Below the pieces are notes generated by a model that saw nothing but the letters and a program-made list of their open reading frames with translations, made no database searches and was not told the DNA's origin. From positions 544,953 to 608,952 of the forward strand of contig NZ_LMEY01000012.1 of assembly GCF_001426665.1 (NCBI RefSeq): a stretch of 64,000 nt of DNA, read 5' to 3'. Made by a program: the position numbers and the translations under genes. How positions within the stretch are numbered: the first letter of the stretch is position 1; the number at the start of each line of letters is the position of its first letter. Positions 9,151 through 18,978 of this stretch are shown in pieces. Source of the stretch: Rhizobium sp. Root1334. GTDB lineage: Bacteria > Pseudomonadota > Alphaproteobacteria > Rhizobiales > Rhizobiaceae.

Positions 9151-9639
9151 ATGTCACGCGCAATCCAGCATCTGCTTATCGGAGGGCTCATCATCATGAC
9201 TGCGGGAATTTCGACTGCGGCGGCAGCAAACGACAGCGATCGCAGGTTGACCATCGTCAATCCTAAGAACCTCTACGACCCGACGCCAAATGGCTACAGC
9301 ACGGCGGTGATCGTGCCCCGCGAAGGCCGGGTCGCCTATATTTCCGGACAGGGAGGGCAGGACAGTACGGGAGCCTTGTCGCCTGACTTTGCCGTTCAGG
9401 TTAAGCAGGCCTATGCGAATCTGCGCGCCGCCCTTGATGCACTCGGCGCAAAGCCGGATCAGGTCGCAAAGCTGACGGTCTTCGTGGTCGATCACGATAT
9501 GTCCAAGCTTGAGGTCTTGACCCGGAACATCAAGGAGATGTTCGGCGAAACGCTGCCGGCGCAGACGCTGATTCCGGTCCCCAAACTTGCAATTGACCCG
9601 ATGCTCTTTGAGGTCGAGGCCGTCGTTTTGCTTGACTAA
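9151..9639 (+). CDS. Exported Rid family (RidA-like) protein
   Basis: This 162-residue protein carries a clear signal peptide (hydrophobic stretch about residues 8-22, probable cleavage after A-A-A-A near residue 26) followed by a Rid domain. The domain has the I-S-G-Q-G-G segment, the Q-V-K-Q-A-Y-A-N-L helix and the C-terminal F-E-V-E-A-V-V strand. The archetypal catalytic Arg (P-A-R-S) is replaced by Gln in L-P-A-Q-T, so enamine deaminase activity is unlikely, and export to the periplasm is unusual for a family best known in the cytoplasm. It is divergent from the TetR gene and immediately downstream of the symmetrical operator. A small-molecule binding or hydrolase role under TetR control is my inference. 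Confidence 0.85.
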   Translation: MSRAIQHLLIGGLIIMTAGISTAAAANDSDRRLTIVNPKNLYDPTPNGYSTAVIVPREGRVAYISGQGGQDSTGALSPDFAVQVKQAYANLRAALDALGAKPDQVAKLTVFVVDHDMSKLEVLTRNIKEMFGETLPAQTLIPVPKLAIDPMLFEVEAVVLLD

Positions 9640-9674
9640 AGCACTTCCGACCGGTCGCTCGAACCGAAAGTGAA

Positions 9675-9705
9675 GCGGGCGCGCAGCTGCCAGCCGCGCG
9701 CCCGC
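9675..9705. terminator. GC-rich hairpin between convergent genes
   Basis: A 9-bp perfect stem (GCGGGCGCG/CGCGCCCGC) sits in the 94-bp gap between the converging exported Rid gene and the pentose-operon aminotransferase. There is no long T-run on either side, so its efficiency as an intrinsic terminator is uncertain. Confidence 0.5.
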
Positions 9706-9733
9706 AATGCAATTTCAATCCTGTCCCGGACGA

Positions 9734-11206
9734 TCAGCCGAACTGGCTGCCGACGAAATCCTTGACGATGCGGATGATGCCGCGGCCGAGCAGGTCGTCG
9801 AGGGCGTCGCAGAGTTGATCGACATGCTGGCGTTCGCAGATCAGCGGCGGCAAGAGCCGGATGACGTTACGGTTATACTCGGTGAAAGCCACCAGCGTAT
9901 CGTAATCACGCAGCAGAAGCGCGCCGATGAAACCCGACAGCGAGCCCTTCAGCTTGTCGTCCAGCACGGCAACCACCGGCCGCAGCACGAGCGGCAGCGT
10001 CTGGCTGAAATCCTGGAACTCCAGCCCGATCATCAGGCCCTGCCCGCGCACGTCCTTGATGATCTTCGGATACTTGTCCTTCAGCGCAGTCAGGCGTTCC
10101 AGCAGGTATTCACCCTGTACGGCGGCATTCTCGATCAGGTCCTCGTCATAGAGGACGTTCAAGGTCTCGATCGCCGTGATGGATGCCTCGCCAATACCGC
10201 CGAACGTGGCATGGGCATGGATCATCGCCGTCTTCGGCGTACCATAGGCTTTCATGTAGATTTCGCGGCGGGCGATCATGGCAGCCATCGCCGTCTTGCC
10301 ACCGCCAAGAGACTTGGCGACCGCGGTGATATCGGGCACGACGTTTGCATATTCGAAGGCAAAGAAACGTCCGGAACGGCCGACACCGCACTGCACCTCA
10401 TCGGCCACCCAGATGACGCCATGCTTGTTGCAAAGCGCGCGAACCTCCTGCCAGAACTCCGGCGGTGCGATATTGATGCCGCCACCGCCCTGAATGGTTT
10501 CCAGCACAAGCACGCCGATCGTCGGATCGCTCTCGAAAGCGCGGCGGATCGCCTCGATGTCGCCGAACGGCACCTTGACGTTGTTGTCGAGCAGCTGGAA
10601 ATCACCCCGATAGAGCGGGCCGTCAGTGATCGACAGAACGCCGCGTGTCTTGCCGTGGAATGAGTTCTCGGCATAGACGATACGTGGCCGCTTCGGGCCA
10701 GCGACGCGCTCGGCAAGCTTGATGGCGGCTTCCATGGCCTCCGAGCCGGAGGAGCCGAGGAACACCATGTCGAGGTCACCCGGCGCGATTTCGGCGAGGT
10801 TCTTGGCGAGCGCCGCCGCATATTGCGACATGAAGGCAATGGCGATCTCGTGGCGGTTTTCGTCCTGGAACTGTTTTCGCGCAGCGATCAGGCGCTGGTG
10901 GTTATGGCCGAGCGCCAGCGAACCGAAGCCGCCGAAAAAGTCGAGGATCTTCCGGCCATTCTGGTCGACATAATACATGCCCTCGGCGGTCTCGATCTTG
11001 ATCTTGTTGAAGCCGAGCAGCTTCATGAAATGAAGCTGCCCCGGATTCAGATGATCCTTGAACAGCGTCGTCATGTCGGCGACGCTCATGTCCTTGGCCT
11101 GTTCGACCGTCATCAGGTTGGGCTTCTTGATGCCGCCATCGAGGGCGGGGGCGTCAACGGCGACGCGGTGCGTTTTGTCGAGCATGGTCGTTGTTTCCTG
11201 ATTCAT
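9734..11206 (-). CDS. Class III PLP-dependent aminotransferase, last gene of pentose operon
   Basis: This 490-residue enzyme belongs to the ornithine/acetylornithine aminotransferase class, which transfers amino groups to aldehydes or ketones using pyridoxal phosphate. The cofactor loop G-S-S-G-S-E-A is at 151-157, the cofactor Asp is in V-A-D-E-V-Q-C-G (D269), and the Schiff-base lysine is K298 in A-V-A-K-S-L-G-G-G. It is longer than typical family members, with an extra N-terminal segment of about 50 residues. Its start overlaps the epimerase stop by 4 bases, so translation is probably coupled. Relatives include HpnO of hopanoid synthesis and putrescine aminotransferases, but the neighbours argue for a sugar or lipid-linked pentose aldehyde as substrate. 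That substrate is an inference. Confidence 0.85.
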   Translation of the reverse strand: MNQETTTMLDKTHRVAVDAPALDGGIKKPNLMTVEQAKDMSVADMTTLFKDHLNPGQLHFMKLLGFNKIKIETAEGMYYVDQNGRKILDFFGGFGSLALGHNHQRLIAARKQFQDENRHEIAIAFMSQYAAALAKNLAEIAPGDLDMVFLGSSGSEAMEAAIKLAERVAGPKRPRIVYAENSFHGKTRGVLSITDGPLYRGDFQLLDNNVKVPFGDIEAIRRAFESDPTIGVLVLETIQGGGGINIAPPEFWQEVRALCNKHGVIWVADEVQCGVGRSGRFFAFEYANVVPDITAVAKSLGGGKTAMAAMIARREIYMKAYGTPKTAMIHAHATFGGIGEASITAIETLNVLYDEDLIENAAVQGEYLLERLTALKDKYPKIIKDVRGQGLMIGLEFQDFSQTLPLVLRPVVAVLDDKLKGSLSGFIGALLLRDYDTLVAFTEYNRNVIRLLPPLICERQHVDQLCDALDDLLGRGIIRIVKDFVGSQFG

Positions 11207-12213
11207 TCGGCCGGTACGGCGGCTGCGTGCGCGAAGGTCTTGCCGGCTTTCTTGGCGCGGTATTCGTCATAGGCGGCGATCAGCATGGCGCCGTCATTGT
11301 ACTCGGCCTTCCAGCCAAGCTCCTTCTTGAGCTTGCCGGTTTCGCGGATGCACATCTCGTCGGCGATCAGATACTGTTCCGGATCCATGATCGGCAGATT
11401 GGCGAAATCGAAGGCAGCGAGCGTTGCCTTCACCGCAAAGGCAGGCGTCGGCAACAGGAACGATTTCGAACCGGCATGAACGATCAGGTCGCCGAGCAGC
11501 TTCTTCACCGATGGCGGATTGTCGGAACCAAGATTATAGGCCTCGTTCGGCACGCCGCCCTTCCAGGCGAGACGGGCGGCTTCGGCGCAATCGAACACCG
11601 AGATGAACTGGTAGGGGTTCTTGCCCGAACCGATCATCGGCACCGGCAGGTTGGCGTCGATCAGCTTGAACAGCTTTTCCAGGATACCCAGACGGCCGGG
11701 GCCAATGATCAGGCGTGGGCGGAAGATCGAGATGTTCATGCCCTGCTTGCGCCATTCGGCGGCAAGCTGCTCTGTTGCCCATTTCGACTTGCCGTATTCA
11801 CCCAGCGGCTTGGCCGGATGCGCCTCGGTCTGCGGCGACATCACCGTGTGGCCATAGATCATGTCGGTGGTGAACTGCACCAGCCGGTTGGCGCCGGACT
11901 TTGCCGTCGCCTTCATGATGTTCTCAGCACCGTAATAATTGACCGGCCAGAAGAACTGCCAGCGCTTGGAGCGCACCTGCAGCGGCGACAGCATCTTCGC
12001 CGCCATGTTGTAGACCATGTCGTCCGGTCCGATCTCGACCTTCATGACATCTTCTGCATTGGTGACATCGCAATGGACGAAACGGACGCGGGCATAATGC
12101 GGCAGGTCGGACTTGACGATATCGGCAACGAGAACCTCTTGCCCCTCGTGAACCAGGCGTTCCGCCAGATGGCGCCCGACGAAGCCGTCACCGCCAAAAA
12201 TGATATGTTTCAT
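11203..12213 (-). CDS. NAD-dependent epimerase/dehydratase (extended SDR)
   Basis: This 336-residue extended short-chain dehydrogenase has the N-terminal nucleotide motif G-G-D-G-F-V-G (residues 7-13) and the catalytic pair Y140/K144 in Y-G-K-S-K, preceded by T-T-D at 115-117. The family includes sugar-nucleotide epimerases and 3-beta-hydroxysteroid-type dehydrogenases. In the operon it could play the part of DprE2, the reductase that works after DprE1 in mycobacterial decaprenyl-phosphoryl-arabinose synthesis, although DprE2 is a classical, shorter SDR. It overlaps both neighbours by 4 bases (upstream small membrane protein and downstream aminotransferase), which indicates a single translationally coupled unit. 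Confidence 0.87.
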   Translation of the reverse strand: MKHIIFGGDGFVGRHLAERLVHEGQEVLVADIVKSDLPHYARVRFVHCDVTNAEDVMKVEIGPDDMVYNMAAKMLSPLQVRSKRWQFFWPVNYYGAENIMKATAKSGANRLVQFTTDMIYGHTVMSPQTEAHPAKPLGEYGKSKWATEQLAAEWRKQGMNISIFRPRLIIGPGRLGILEKLFKLIDANLPVPMIGSGKNPYQFISVFDCAEAARLAWKGGVPNEAYNLGSDNPPSVKKLLGDLIVHAGSKSFLLPTPAFAVKATLAAFDFANLPIMDPEQYLIADEMCIRETGKLKKELGWKAEYNDGAMLIAAYDEYRAKKAGKTFAHAAAVPAE

Positions 12214-12665
12214 GATGCGCTCCCGATTTTTACTGTTTTTGTGCCCGCAGCTTCAAGCGATGGCTGGTCCTCGTGCGAGGACATGCCAGCCCCTGACAGG
12301 CCGGACTGGGCGATGAGAATGGTTCCGACGCAGATGAAGCCGATGCCGGCGATGCGCCAGGCGTTCAGATCCTCGTGGAAGACGAAATAGGCAAAGACGG
12401 CCACGGCCACATAGGCAAGGCTCAGAAATGGATAGGCGAAGGAGAGTTCCACCTTCGATAGTACGTAAAGGTGCGACACCATCGAAATGACGAAGGTGGC
12501 TAGTCCGGCGAAGACCCAGGGGTTGAAAACCACCTGGAAAATACGGGCAATGAAAGTATCAGCCGTGAAGCTCAACGGACCGAGCGAAAGCATACCCTGT
12601 TTTAGCATGACTTGTGCCGCAGCGTTGGTAATCACGGTGAAGAGAATGAATACGATATACTTCAT
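12210..12665 (-). CDS. EamA/SMR-like small membrane protein, ArnE/ArnF-type candidate flippase
   Basis: This 151-residue protein has four predicted membrane helices and the half-size EamA/small multidrug resistance layout. ArnE and ArnF, which flip undecaprenyl-phosphate aminoarabinose, belong to the same fold group. The N-terminal M-K-Y-I-V-F-I-L-F-T with A-A-Q-V-M-L-K-Q-G resembles that group, and the C-terminal about 25 residues are hydrophilic. The ATG at 12665 is preferred; an upstream in-frame start at 12704 would add 13 residues with no obvious function. It lies 115 bp after the DprE1-like gene and overlaps the epimerase start by 4 bases. A role in moving a lipid-linked sugar across the inner membrane is inferred from the fold and the operon. 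Confidence 0.75.
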   Translation of the reverse strand: MKYIVFILFTVITNAAAQVMLKQGMLSLGPLSFTADTFIARIFQVVFNPWVFAGLATFVISMVSHLYVLSKVELSFAYPFLSLAYVAVAVFAYFVFHEDLNAWRIAGIGFICVGTILIAQSGLSGAGMSSHEDQPSLEAAGTKTVKIGSAS

Positions 12666-12755
12666 GTCGATGCTCCCTGTTCCCGTCGCGATACCTACAC
12701 GCAAGAGCGGTATATTCCGTGAAAATCGGGCGTTTATTTAATTCAAATTGTTCCT

Positions 12756-12794
12756 ATTCTCATTTTGGCAAAGCCCATTCTCATTTCGGCAAAG
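12756..12794 (-). repeat. Tandem direct repeat spanning a stop codon
   Basis: Two 18-base copies (12756-12773 and 12777-12794) match at 17 positions with a 21-base period. The right copy contains the last codons and TGA of the DprE1-like gene, and the left copy repeats them just after the stop. This is a small local duplication with no visible function. Confidence 0.7.
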
Positions 12795-14103
12795 AAAGGG
12801 CCGTCCGCTTCCAGAAATTCGAAACCATTGCCGGATCGCGCAAAGCTTCCAGCTGCCGCCAGCGCGGGAACGAGAAGTCAAAGGTTTGCGGGCTCATCCG
12901 CGCATCCTTGTAGGGATTGATGGCACCACCGGCCTCGACAACCATGGCGTCCAGCCGGTTGAGAAGCTTAAGGGTCTCTTCACCCTGATTGGCGAAATCC
13001 AAAGTCAGCGTAAAACCCGGCCTCGGGAAGGACAAAAATCCGCCTGAAATCTGCTCGCCGAACTTCTTCAACACTGTGAGGAAAGAGGCGTGGCCGGCCG
13101 CGCGGGCAGTCTCCAGCAACCGTGCCGTCAGCTCAGGCGCATTGCCCGCTGGATAGACGCTCTGGTGCTGGTAAAGGCCCTTGGGGCCATAAAGCCGATT
13201 CCAGTTGCCGATGGCATCCAGCGGGTGGAAATAACCCGGCCATTTCACCGTCTTGACCGTTTCGCCCGGCTTTTCCTTGCGGAAGTAAAGTTCGTTGAAT
13301 GCCTTCAGCGTCAGCGTGTTCAAGAGATTGAACGGCGGCGCGAACGGAACCGACAATCGTCTCGCCTTCGGCATGTCCGGAAATTCGCAGGAGGCATCGG
13401 CATGATCACCGGCCAGAAGCACACCCCTGCCCGTCCTCTTTCCGGTGGCCAACTGGTCGATCCAGGCGACGGAATATTCGTGCTCGCCATCAACGGTTTC
13501 GACCATGCCGAAATATTCATTCAGGCTATCGAAGCGGATGGCGTGTTGCTGGATGTGGGCGGATGGCACCTTCATCAGCTGCAGGTCGACCGACAGGATC
13601 AGCCCCGTCAGGCCCATGCCGGCGATGGTGGCAAAAAACAGGTCGCGATTTTCCGTTGCCGAGCAGGTCAGTACCTCGCCGCTCGACCGCAACAATGTCA
13701 GGCCAAGCACATGCTTGCCGAAAGTACCGCGGGCGTGATGGTTCTTGCCGTGCACATCATTGGCGACGGCCCCTGCAACCGTGACCGACGCGGTTCCCGG
13801 CGTCACCGGCAAGAAAAACCGGTGCGGGATCGCTGTTTCGAGAATGGAGCGAAGCGTGACGCCGGCATCGCAGGAAATGATGCCGGTTCCCGGATCGAAA
13901 CCGAGGATGCGGGTGCGTACCCGGCTCTCGATCAGCCTGCCCGCGTCGTTATGGCAACTGTCGCCATAGGACCGGCCGTTGCCGAATGGCAGGAAAGCGC
14001 CGGGCGCCGCAGTTTCACGCAGGTTCTCATAGGCATCGGGCGATACGGACTGCCGGGCGCGGCAATCGATCCGGCCCCAGCTGTCAAATTCGGCGGGGGT
14101 CAT
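12781..14103 (-). CDS. FAD-dependent oxidoreductase, DprE1-like (polyprenyl-phosphoryl-pentose 2-oxidase candidate)
   Basis: This 440-residue flavoprotein resembles DprE1, which oxidises the 2-hydroxyl of decaprenyl-phosphoryl-ribose in the first half of its epimerisation to arabinose. The FAD-binding segment G-N-G-R-S-Y-G-D-S is at 41-49, and the P-G-T-A-S-V-T-V-A-G-A-V-A-N-D-V-H-G-K-N-H-H region at 102-123 is closely DprE1-like. K399 in Y-K-D-A-R-M corresponds to the active-site lysine near the DprE1 C-terminus. The Cys that benzothiazinones attack in mycobacterial DprE1 has no counterpart in the F-T-L-T-L-D-F segment (364-370). The start overlaps the UbiA stop by 4 bases. The substrate assignment rests on the operon neighbours. 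Confidence 0.85.
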   Translation of the reverse strand: MTPAEFDSWGRIDCRARQSVSPDAYENLRETAAPGAFLPFGNGRSYGDSCHNDAGRLIESRVRTRILGFDPGTGIISCDAGVTLRSILETAIPHRFFLPVTPGTASVTVAGAVANDVHGKNHHARGTFGKHVLGLTLLRSSGEVLTCSATENRDLFFATIAGMGLTGLILSVDLQLMKVPSAHIQQHAIRFDSLNEYFGMVETVDGEHEYSVAWIDQLATGKRTGRGVLLAGDHADASCEFPDMPKARRLSVPFAPPFNLLNTLTLKAFNELYFRKEKPGETVKTVKWPGYFHPLDAIGNWNRLYGPKGLYQHQSVYPAGNAPELTARLLETARAAGHASFLTVLKKFGEQISGGFLSFPRPGFTLTLDFANQGEETLKLLNRLDAMVVEAGGAINPYKDARMSPQTFDFSFPRWRQLEALRDPAMVSNFWKRTALSLPK

Positions 14104-15542
14104 GGCGTTCCCAAAGCACCGGCGAGCACAAACATGGCGCCGAGCGCCATGGTGACGAGGCTGCGCCAGTCGCGCATGATGAACACCACAGGATCCTCAT
14201 GCAGCATGCCGCGGCGGGCCAGCATCCAGATGCGCAGCAGCATATAGAGCACCAGCGGGCAGAGCGGCCACAGCGCCCAATCCAGCCTGTACATTTCCTG
14301 CATTTCCTTGCTGTGAATATAGAGCGCCAGAACCAGTGCAGAGGCAAAGGCCGAAGAAACACCGGCCTGTCCGACCATTTCGAAATCGACCGCCATATAG
14401 CCGCGCCCCGGCACCTGGTTGCCGTCGCGGCCGTCATATTCATCGAGCTCGACATAGCGCTTGACCAGCGCCAGGCTGAGGAAAAAGAAGATCGAGAACG
14501 ACAGGAGCCAGAAGGACAGATCCGTGCCTGTGGCAGCAGCACCGGCGATGATGCGAACTGTATAGAGCCCGGCCAGTGTGAAGACATCGACCAAGAGCTT
14601 GCGCTTGAGCACAAACGTGTAGGCAGTCGTCGCCAAGGCATAAAAACCGAGTACGAGGGCGAAATCGTACGGCAGCACAGCCGTCAGCGAGAGCGAGGCA
14701 AGGAGCAGGCACAGCGCTATCATCAGCCCCATCGGCACCGACATCTGGCCGCTTGCCAGCGGCCGGTTGCGCTTCTTCGGATGACGGCGGTCGCTGGTGA
14801 GATCCGACAGATCGTTGACCACATAGACAGCAGAGGCAAGGAAGCTGAAGGCGAAGAACGCCAGGATGACGTTGACCACCGCATCCATGTGCAAGATGTC
14901 GTGGTTGAGGACCATCGGAACGCCGATCAGCACATTCTTTGCCCATTGATGCACGCGGATCGATTTCAGGGCTGCCAACGGGCTCGCCTTGCCGAGATCG
15001 AGCTTTTCGGCATCATGTGCCCGGCGCCATTTTTCGGCGGCGGCATCCGGCGCCACGACAATCGCCTTGCGGGCGGCATCAAACACCGGCACGTCATCGC
15101 GGCTGTTGCCCATATAGTCGAAACCGCCCTCGCCGAACTGTTCGATCAGTTTTTCCCGCTTGCGGCGGCTGGTGAGGTTGACGTCCGTGGTGCTGTGCAG
15201 GACGGAGGAAAAAGCGCCGGTATGAGCTGCAACCCCAAGCGCCACGCTTTCGGCGGCACCGGTGACCAGAATGACCTGCCGGCCGGTTTCGCGCTCGCGC
15301 GCCAGACGCTTGAGCACCGCCTCGCGATAGGGCCAGTCGGCCGCCTGGCGTCCGGAGCGTGCGGCAACCTCGTATTTCAGCCGCGCCTTGCCCTTCGTCA
15401 TCCAGATAAGAACTGCAAATAGCATCAGCGGATTGCGCAACAGAATGATCGCCACGCCCTCCCAGAGCGTGTCGGCAGCAAGCAATGTGCCGTCAAGATC
15501 GACGCATAGCGGAATATGCCGCGTTTCTGTCCGAGCATCCAT
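14100..15542 (-). CDS. HAD phosphatase-UbiA prenyltransferase fusion (phosphoribosyl-polyprenyl-phosphate synthase candidate)
   Basis: This 480-residue fusion starts with a HAD domain (D-L-D-G-T-L-L at 15-21, later G-N-S-R-D-D at 145-150) and continues as a multi-helix UbiA domain from about residue 190. The UbiA part has the first Asp-rich motif N-D-L-S-D-L-T-S-D at 243-251 and a second region D-E-Y-D-G-R-D-G. The same UbiA subgroup includes mycobacterial Rv3806c, which makes decaprenyl-phosphoryl-5-phosphoribose, and NoeC of Nod-factor arabinosylation. The fused phosphatase could remove the 5-phosphate afterwards, a step done by a separate protein in mycobacteria; that is my inference. It is the first gene of the operon; the promoter should lie in 15543-15668. 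Confidence 0.88.
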   Translation of the reverse strand: MDARTETRHIPLCVDLDGTLLAADTLWEGVAIILLRNPLMLFAVLIWMTKGKARLKYEVAARSGRQAADWPYREAVLKRLARERETGRQVILVTGAAESVALGVAAHTGAFSSVLHSTTDVNLTSRRKREKLIEQFGEGGFDYMGNSRDDVPVFDAARKAIVVAPDAAAEKWRRAHDAEKLDLGKASPLAALKSIRVHQWAKNVLIGVPMVLNHDILHMDAVVNVILAFFAFSFLASAVYVVNDLSDLTSDRRHPKKRNRPLASGQMSVPMGLMIALCLLLASLSLTAVLPYDFALVLGFYALATTAYTFVLKRKLLVDVFTLAGLYTVRIIAGAAATGTDLSFWLLSFSIFFFLSLALVKRYVELDEYDGRDGNQVPGRGYMAVDFEMVGQAGVSSAFASALVLALYIHSKEMQEMYRLDWALWPLCPLVLYMLLRIWMLARRGMLHEDPVVFIMRDWRSLVTMALGAMFVLAGALGTP

Positions 15543-15668
15543 AAGATCAAACCCCGATAAAATATACCCGGGACAGTCCCATGTTCAGCTTTCGAAAGTG
15601 CAAACAGCGCTCGCCTTAAGGTTTCAAACTGCTGCGTTGGTTAATGAATCCCGGATATATTCGGTGTT

Positions 15669-16553
15669 TCAATCCAGCCCGATCCAGTTCAGTGCATCGC
15701 GCCAGTCCGTCATACGGACGGGGGTGCCGTGCGACCCTGTCTGGAAAAGGACGATGCGGGCGGGATAGTTCGCTTTCCTCAGCGAGCGGTAGAACGCGAT
15801 CTGGCCGGACACGGGATAGACAGTATCGGCGCCGCCATGGCTGAAGAATATCGGCAGTTTCTTCTTGTAGGCGGCACTCTTGCTGAAAGCCGCATCAGAG
15901 GGACCGCCCATGATCATCATGCCCTTGAGGTCTGCAACAGCCTGCGGATTGCGGGTGAGGCCCCAGCAGATGAAACTGCCCATCGAGGCGCATGAGAGCA
16001 CGACCGGTCGGCCAGGGGATTGCTGCCGGGCATAGGCAATCAATCCAGCGACATCGGCGACGCCCGCATCATCGAAGGAGCGCATGCTCGGGGCATAGTA
16101 GACGCCGCCATTTTCGACAGCGAGGTTCTTTAGCCGGTTGAAATTGCCGCCGAACGACCAGTCATTGGCGCCGAGCCGCCGGTCGCCGCCTCGGCCATGG
16201 ATGAAGATGACGGTGAATGTCGCGCCCCTCGCAGCACCCACCCGCAGCACATCCAGCGGCCGGGTGGCGAGATCGAGCGTCTCGTTGACCTGCGCGCTCT
16301 TGACGCCGAGCGACACATAGGTTCGCCTTACCCGGCGTTCCGGCTCGGTGTCACGAGCGTGGATATCGCGCATCTTGTCGTAATCGACGACGCGGTAATC
16401 GCCGCCATCCTCCGTTTCCAGCACCGTTCCATAGGAAAACAGCTCGTCCTTAAAGGGCTTCAGCGGCGCGGCCTGTGCCGGCAAAACCAGGGCGGCCATG
16501 ACGATTGCGGCAAAAAAGGCACGAAAGGTCAAATGAGTTGTGGACAGGTGCAT
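15669..16553 (-). CDS. Exported alpha/beta hydrolase
   Basis: This 294-residue protein has a signal peptide (hydrophobic core about residues 12-24, ending A-Q-A) and an alpha/beta hydrolase fold. The oxyanion region is F-I-H-G-R-G-G (117-123), the nucleophile elbow is C-A-S-M-G with Ser190, and the acid and base are D243 in G-A-D-T-V-Y-P and H275 in G-S-H-G-T-P. The elbow departs from the usual G-x-S-x-G because Cys replaces the first Gly. The ATG at 16553 is chosen because GAGGAA precedes it and the signal peptide starts there. It is probably an esterase or small-molecule hydrolase in the periplasm. It stands alone, divergent from parE across a 241-bp gap in which I see no gene. Confidence 0.85.
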   Translation of the reverse strand: MHLSTTHLTFRAFFAAIVMAALVLPAQAAPLKPFKDELFSYGTVLETEDGGDYRVVDYDKMRDIHARDTEPERRVRRTYVSLGVKSAQVNETLDLATRPLDVLRVGAARGATFTVIFIHGRGGDRRLGANDWSFGGNFNRLKNLAVENGGVYYAPSMRSFDDAGVADVAGLIAYARQQSPGRPVVLSCASMGSFICWGLTRNPQAVADLKGMMIMGGPSDAAFSKSAAYKKKLPIFFSHGGADTVYPVSGQIAFYRSLRKANYPARIVLFQTGSHGTPVRMTDWRDALNWIGLD

Positions 16554-16794
16554 CCGGAATGTTCCTCTTTTGATCCAAGCCTTGCCATCGGACCTTCCGC
16601 AAAGCAACAGTTGGGGCTATTGAAGGCACGATCGGCGTGTTGACGCGCGCGGCTGAGTGATTGGGCTGGCCTGGTCGCTCTCGCGCTGGGAATTTGGCAG
16701 AATTCCAGCGATTCGTGCAGACATTCCTGACGGCTCAGTCCGAACCTTGGGCCGGGCCTGAAGCCGCCACCACGGAAAGACATCAAAACAGACT

Positions 16795-18873
<2,079 letters not shown>

Positions 18874-18978
18874 CTCAAAGCCTTCGCAGATCGATTCAAC
18901 ACATTGTGGAATTGATTCAGCTTTCCGCTCCAACTCACGGAGCGGAAACGGTTTTCCCTGAAGTAACCTCGCTCTGCG

